Positions 58,709-64,000 of a stretch of DNA of 64,000 nt are shown piece after piece. A model generated the notes under the pieces. It had not been told where the DNA came from, searched no databases, and was given only the letters and a program-made list of their open reading frames with translations. The stretch is from Corydoras sp. C115. Its lineage: Eukaryota; Chordata; Actinopteri; Siluriformes; Callichthyidae. Where the stretch lies: NCBI GenBank assembly GCA_019802505.1, contig JAFMOC010000002.1, positions 5,874,501 through 5,938,500 of the forward strand, in the 5' to 3' direction. The translations under genes were made by a program, and so were the position numbers. The first letter of the stretch is position 1. Every line of letters begins with the position of its first letter.

Positions 58709-59877
58709 CTGTAAATTAAAACATATATAATTAACATTATTTACAAATGTCTTAAGCCTGCATAGTAATAAGAAGCATATTCAATACAAGACATAGAATC
58801 ACACAAAAACTCTTTAAGGAAGTAATTAGGATAAAAAGAAATGAATTATTCTATTAATACATGGTTTTAAAAGTAATAGGACTTCCAGGACCCACAGAAC
58901 TTGTTTAGAAATGTACATGACTAACATTGACACCGCATCCAAAGCCTTAATCACACCCATTGCATGTTTGTCTCCTAATCACTGCTTGTTAAATTCCTTT
59001 AAAATGTCTTGTTTAACAAAACTGAATATAAATTTAAGCTTTCCCAATAGTAAAAAAAAAAAATTCATTTCCATTTGATTTCCCTACCAGCCACTTGCAA
59101 TATTCATCAAAGCTGTCAATATCACACAGGGTTGCACAAATACATTTACAATAATGCTTCTGTCTACTTCAAGATACCTGATTCCTTTTGTTACAGCTGG
59201 TGTTATATTGGGGTCAGTTCTGGCTGCGCTAGTAGCCTTGAGGAAAGAGATTCATGTGTGGCCTTGAGCTTCAATTACATGACCTCATGACAGTTTGAAC
59301 CCTGCTGATTTCCTATAACTTTCTTACTGCATTTGGAAATGCCTTAGATGGAAGCCATAGGTAGTTGCAAGGTGCAAATAAATGTTAGGAAAACCCGTGT
59401 TTTTTATACACTTTCATATATCATGCAAATAAATTTATATCCATAGCATTTAGGGTTTGCCACAATAAATTGTAAAAAAAAAAAAAGTTTGAAATCTACC
59501 TAGATCATCTCCTTGTTTAATAAAATAAAAAAAAAACGTAAAAATGGTTAAAGGTACTGATGAATTAGCATGTCTGGATATTGTCTGAGGCTTGGGCTAT
59601 ATTTGTTTATGATTATGTTTAAATGTTTGAAGCCAGTAACACATTTTGCTAAAGCAACTATGGATAGAAGGATTGACAGAAAGATAGATAACATTTTATG
59701 TTTATATGTTATCACTATATTAAATTCAAACCACAAATTTACAGTTTGTTTCCATTAACAGATATGTACTAATTAATACAACACCAAATTTATAATGGGT
59801 ACACAAATTTGCATAAGGCTAACTTAGATTTAAAAGTTTTATTGTATTTTATTGTTATCAGATATACTGACATGGAA
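58709..59877. other. Intronic sequence just upstream of the FHOD3 exon
   Basis: Short A runs at 59050 and 59470-59540. No repeat or exon recognised. Confidence 0.5.
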
Positions 59878-59879
59878 AT

Positions 59880-60250
59880 AGGGCTGTGCGGCTAAAATAT
59901 AATATCTTCTACAACTAAAACAAATGTTAAAAAAGTAGAAACGACAATGAAGAGGTCACAACTTTCCTGTTCAAAAATATACAACTGTAAAACATAAATG
60001 AACAAATAAATTAAAAAGCTATCCATGTTAATATTACTTCCGTTGTGTTCAACAACAACAGACAGATACAAATAGTGTATTATTACAGTTCAACTTAAAT
60101 GCAAAATGCAACATGAAGAGCGTGATTCTCTTTGGGTTTGCATGTAGAAATGAAGGAAAAGTAAAGGAGGAGCTGTGCAGAGATTGTGCGACAAATGTAA
60201 ATTCTGGTATGGCTTTACAGGATTAATTAGTTGGGTATTCCTCATCCTTT
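59880..60250. mobile_element. hAT-like fragment
   Basis: TAGGGCTGTGCGGCTAAAAT at the left is a hAT-type terminus; GAGGTCACAACTTTCCTGTT resembles internal sequence of a common teleost non-autonomous hAT as I remember it. The right end and target duplication were not found. Confidence 0.45.
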
Positions 60251-63167
60251 GTCTTGTTTGAATTTATACCGATATTCATAATCATATGATCACAACATCA
60301 TAATCATAACATCATAAGATAAACCACCAGGCCAAAACAAAATTATAAGACAAACCTAGGCTGCCTATCCTAATGCCTATCCTATGCAAATCACTAAACA
60401 CTAATACTGCACAAAACGTTCATTGTACAATGTACACACCATAATTATAAGATTAAAACCTGCAATAAGAGTCATGAGTCCAGATACATATGCAGACTAT
60501 ATTAAAGTGGGTTTTCCAAAAGCAACATGGCATCAAGGCAAAATTTGATACTGGCCCTGGTGAAGCTAATCAGTAACTGGATCTATTTTATAATGAACTT
60601 TGTGCTTTCCCTAGCTCGTAACATTATCCCAACTACTAACAATAACTGGGTCCTTACTGGCCCACATAGTCATTATCAAATTAAACAGCGGGGAATAGAA
60701 TATGTAGGAGAGCATACTTAGGAAATCATTAGTATAATCACAAATTTACTGCAGATGCTTTAAAAAAGTAAAGACTAAGGATTGTATTTAGTGACAGTTG
60801 AATACACCTTGATATTCAGGAAAATGTTATTAGTTTTGTGCTTGTTTTGCAAGAGGTGTTGACTATGCATGCTTGCTAATGTATCCTCTGCAGATTATTT
60901 GACTGCTTGTGGCTTTATTGAAATGACTCCACTGTTCACGTCCAGATGACTCAGGCTTTTTCCAGTCTTTTAGTTCATGCTTGTGCGAGTCGAATTACCC
61001 TCCTCTGAGCAACCCAATAGCTTTGTCTTTCTGCAATCGCCCCATACATAAAAAGCACTACTAACATTGTTATAAATTGTTCGGCCATGTGCTTACCTTA
61101 TCAATGGAAGCTATTTCCTCCTAAGGACAAAATTACATACCATTTTGTACTATTCCTTTCTGATTATAGCCTTACATAAAGGAGCACAGTGTTTTATGTA
61201 AAAAAAAGCACTACTGTTAATATACAACTAATCAAACCATATAGGTCTATTGTTACATATGGCTGGATTAGAGCTTTGCTCCTGTGTTGGCTATGATGCC
61301 AAAAAAGAATGTGCATCTTAGGCAGCAGCCTTCCTTGCCCCTGAGATAGCCACACATTACTTTTTATTTATACCCATAAACCTTTCTGCTTAATTCAGAT
61401 CCCATGCAGCCTCCCCTGGTGTGTGGAGGGCTGCCAAACAGTCTCTCTACCCTACCTTATTTGACTTAGCATTATCCGCACGTTTATAGATATACATCAC
61501 CCTAAGAAGCCCTGTTGAGACAGAGAGAAAGAGCAAACGATAGGGAAAAACAAAGTAAGCAACTGAATTTTGTCACTGCAGCATTATTTACTCATCATTG
61601 CCTCAGTTCTAACCCAGTCCTAAAGGTCTAAAGTCCAGTATAGTATATCAGATAACTACCAGATTTTATCAATGAATCAGTCTGGGTATTTCACCAAGAC
61701 ATGCTGCTACTCTCTGGTCAATTTTTGAGTATTTGTCCTGATAAAGGAGTTCTATGAATGCATTTTAAATATGTTAATTAATATTTTAATGGACAAAGCA
61801 CACCGAAAATATGTTCTAGTGTTTTCTGTGCTTAACTTTATTTTATTAAACATAAACAATAAAAATAAGATATCCCTGCAACAACACTCAAAATAAGACC
61901 AAATAATTAGAGTAACACTTCTGGGATGGTCACAATTAAAAGTTTAGCTGGTAACAGGGATTGCTATCTTGACTCAAAACACAAGTGTGCCAATGACTGA
62001 AAACAACATCTGTAGAAGTGAATTGTTGACACAGACAGATGAAAAATACAATCTATAGTACTTCAAACAGAGGAATTGCCTGAAAAATGTCATATTTAGA
62101 TCCTATGTTGCCTTGCTAGTTGTATAATAATTCACATCAACCTGTATGGCTTATGTGCAAGAAATATGTTATTGCTATCAGCTCTCTACATTGGCTAGAA
62201 AACACAGTATCAGTTTATCACAAATAATCAACGTTTGGCGCTAGCTATGGTAAAAAATCAAGAAACTTGGCGTGGGTCATAAGGTATTGGCATATTATGT
62301 AAAGAAATTTCTCCATAGATTTTCATTTTGCTACCATCAGAAGTCAATCCAATATCCAGAATTGGACTGAAGGACAGAGCACAGTGACTGAAGGCACAAT
62401 TTAAGAAAAAGTTCTGTTTCCATACCTTAAGCCATGTAAGGTCTCTAAATGACACATACTGAGCTAAGCAACTTTATTTTAGTTAATTCTTTCAAAATTA
62501 CATGGAGCTTTCTAATTGTGTGAGTTAACACTGACTTTGATTGCAGAACGTAAAACAGAATTATTATAGAAAGAATTATAACAAGAAGACAAGGAGAGAA
62601 ATTGGGAGGTTTTAATATTGAATATTACTTTCTGGGGTATTATCTCAGGGGACAAGACAGAGTAATGTTCAGAGTAAAGTGATGATATCTTGCTAAGGCC
62701 AGAGTTGATATTACTGGTGCAGCATTATAAAAGAAAGGAGGCCCTGATATATTTGATCCGCACACACTGGTGTGGAAGTGATTAGATCAGCACCTTGTTG
62801 CAGCATGAACATATGCACCCCATTTTATAAAGCTACAAAATTGCTAAAATAACTACAAACTGTATGACAGAGCCACATTGATATATGTTATACAATGCCC
62901 TCAGGGCTTAAACTTTTTTAGAAATGTTAGTTGAACCTTATTAACGCTAAGGAGGGAAGTAAACTGCAAGAGCAATCATATGTGCCCCCCAGCCCTATTT
63001 TTTTTTACTTTAGGAAAGTTACTGTAGGAAATGCTACATCATACAAAGGCATTTTACACAAAATGTCTGTGTTTTTGTGACAACCAATCATGGAATTAAA
63101 TCTTAATTAATGTGCACAAATAAAAAACCATACGACGCAGTTTGATGCAATGAGTATAGTGTCTTGC
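60251..63167. other. Intronic sequence without recognised features
   Basis: A 24-nt minus-strand segment (61097-61120) has strong splice-site-like borders but was rejected as a FHOD3 microexon. The frames at 60527-60721 and 62258-62455 look like chance. Confidence 0.5.
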
Positions 63168-63470
63168 ATGCAGCCCTGACTTCAACTCCAGTTAAAATGA
63201 GAAACTGCAAGCTGACTTCTTGCCCAAAATCAACACCTGACCTCACAAAACTCTTTTGCTTGAATGGGCACTAATTCCCACAGGCACAGTCCCATAGAAA
63301 AATGAGAATGGTCTCATAGAAGGCCTTCTTAGAAAATTAGAAGCATTATAGCAGCATAGATGAAGGAAGACTTCATATTAATGGTCATAGCTTTGGAAGA
63401 GAATATCCAGCAAGCACATACGCACGATGTAGGTCAGGTTTAAACATACCTTTGGTCATAAAATGAAAGG
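63168..63470 (+). pseudogene. Tc1-like transposase C-terminal relic and 3' flank
   Basis: AGCCCTGACTTCAACTCC, CACCTGACCTCACAAAACTC, GAATGGGCACTAATTCCCAC, GAAGGCCTTCTTAGAAAATT and ATACCTTTGGTCATA follow, in order, the end of the transposase gene and the 3' terminus of fish Tc1-like elements. Within this stretch lie the last catalytic-domain codons, but with frameshifts and stops, so it is dead. Confidence 0.75.
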
Positions 63471-63779
63471 TTAATGGCTACATTGCAGGTGGTCCTACTG
63501 GTTGTAGAGCAGTTAGGAGGTTCCCTTTTACGGAATAAAGATCTTGTCACATGAGCCACTAAGTGTAAGACTGGAAGGTGAAAGCTGTCCATTTTTACTA
63601 TGTACTCCCATTTTTTTAGACTTAGTGATCATGAAACACAACAGCAGTAAATACCGGGGGGCTGTAAATTTGAGCTCACCCAGGCCATAAAAGCACAGTG
63701 TGCTAAATTACCCTGTTATTACCAATAATACAGTCTTGCTCTTTGCAGACCACCAGATACTCTGCATGGGTCTAGGGAC

Positions 63780-63784
<5 letters not shown>
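63471..63784. other. Intronic sequence without recognised features
   Basis: Nothing recognised. Confidence 0.5.
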
Positions 63785-63823
<39 letters not shown>

Positions 63824-63838
63824 GAGAAGGAGGAGAGA
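63785..63838. repeat. (GA)n microsatellite, imperfect
   Basis: About 54 bp of purines, mostly GA with GG interruptions. Confidence 0.95.
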
Positions 63839-64000
63839 GCTAATTTCAACCCCCTCTCTTGCCTCCGTTTGATATCAAGCGATGTCCAGGGAAAACAAAA
63901 TGCCAGTGAATAGGGATTGCTTCCACATTTACACAAACACATTCACAAATATTTGTGGTCTTACTGAATAGTAGACATGCACGCTTAAAATTCACAAAAG
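63839..64000. other. Intronic sequence at the right edge
   Basis: Nothing recognised. Confidence 0.5.

Larger units (their letters stand above)
58709..64000 (-). other. Intron upstream of the FHOD3 exon (runs past the right window edge)
   Basis: It starts, reading leftward, beyond the window and ends at the acceptor at 58709-58720. The preceding FHOD3 exon (end of the GTPase-binding domain) was not recognised in these 5.3 kb. It contains a hAT-like fragment, a Tc1-like relic and a GA repeat. Confidence 0.6.

Noticed and set aside
61097..61120. 24-nt minus-strand segment with excellent acceptor and donor (reads EEIASIDK in one frame)
   Set aside because: In the phase required by the FHOD3 exon at 58644 it would introduce a TAG stop. 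Other phases do not join to any recognised exon.

Overview
The window reads as nuclear DNA of a teleost fish, probably an otophysan (catfish, characin or electric-fish grade). It is AT-rich and CpG-poor, carries no compact genes, and is loaded with teleost-type repeats: V-SINE/DANA-like tRNA-derived SINEs ending in GAAT-type tails, a second tRNA-derived SINE family, L2-like LINE tails, Tc1-like and hAT DNA transposons, solo LTRs and long AT/GT/CA microsatellites. No bacterial-type systems, CRISPR arrays, rRNA genes or functional tRNA genes are visible. The exact species is inference only.

One feature is confidently part of a host gene: a 65-nt internal exon on the minus strand at 58644-58708. 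It has good splice sites on both sides and a reading frame matching the GBD/FH3 junction of the formin FHOD3. I recognise no other FHOD3 exon. The 58.6 kb to its left therefore appear to be one very long intron (5'->3' on the minus strand runs right to left), and the 5.3 kb to its right the preceding intron.

Layout. 1-10 kb: a tRNA-SINE, a cluster of young V-SINEs (two share a palindromic variant; three lie within 800 bp in mixed orientation) and Tc1 debris. 10-31 kb: mostly plain intron with SINE fragments, an L2-like LINE 3' end and microsatellites. 32-34 kb: a nested pile in which a short Tc1-like element is split by a hAT element, itself carrying a V-SINE and a solo LTR, with target duplications at three of the steps. 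37-38 kb: a hAT-like piece followed by a second, related LTR. 41-43 kb: a minus-strand tRNA-SINE and an unclassified 780-bp LTR-like element with internal tRNA-promoter-like boxes. 43-53 kb: more V-SINEs, including a back-to-back inverted pair and a copy with a 42-nt C run. 54-58 kb: LINE ORF2 C-terminal pseudogene and old DNA transposons. 58-64 kb: the FHOD3 exon, a hAT-like piece, a Tc1-like transposase relic and a GA microsatellite.

Most open reading frames here are translations of SINEs, microsatellites or chance AT-rich sequence. The biological content is one exon of a muscle/actin-regulating formin set in a transposon-rich intron. The points most worth a second look are the nested insertions, the SINE C-run expansion series, the palindromic SINE subfamily and the unclassified element at 41.9-42.7 kb.
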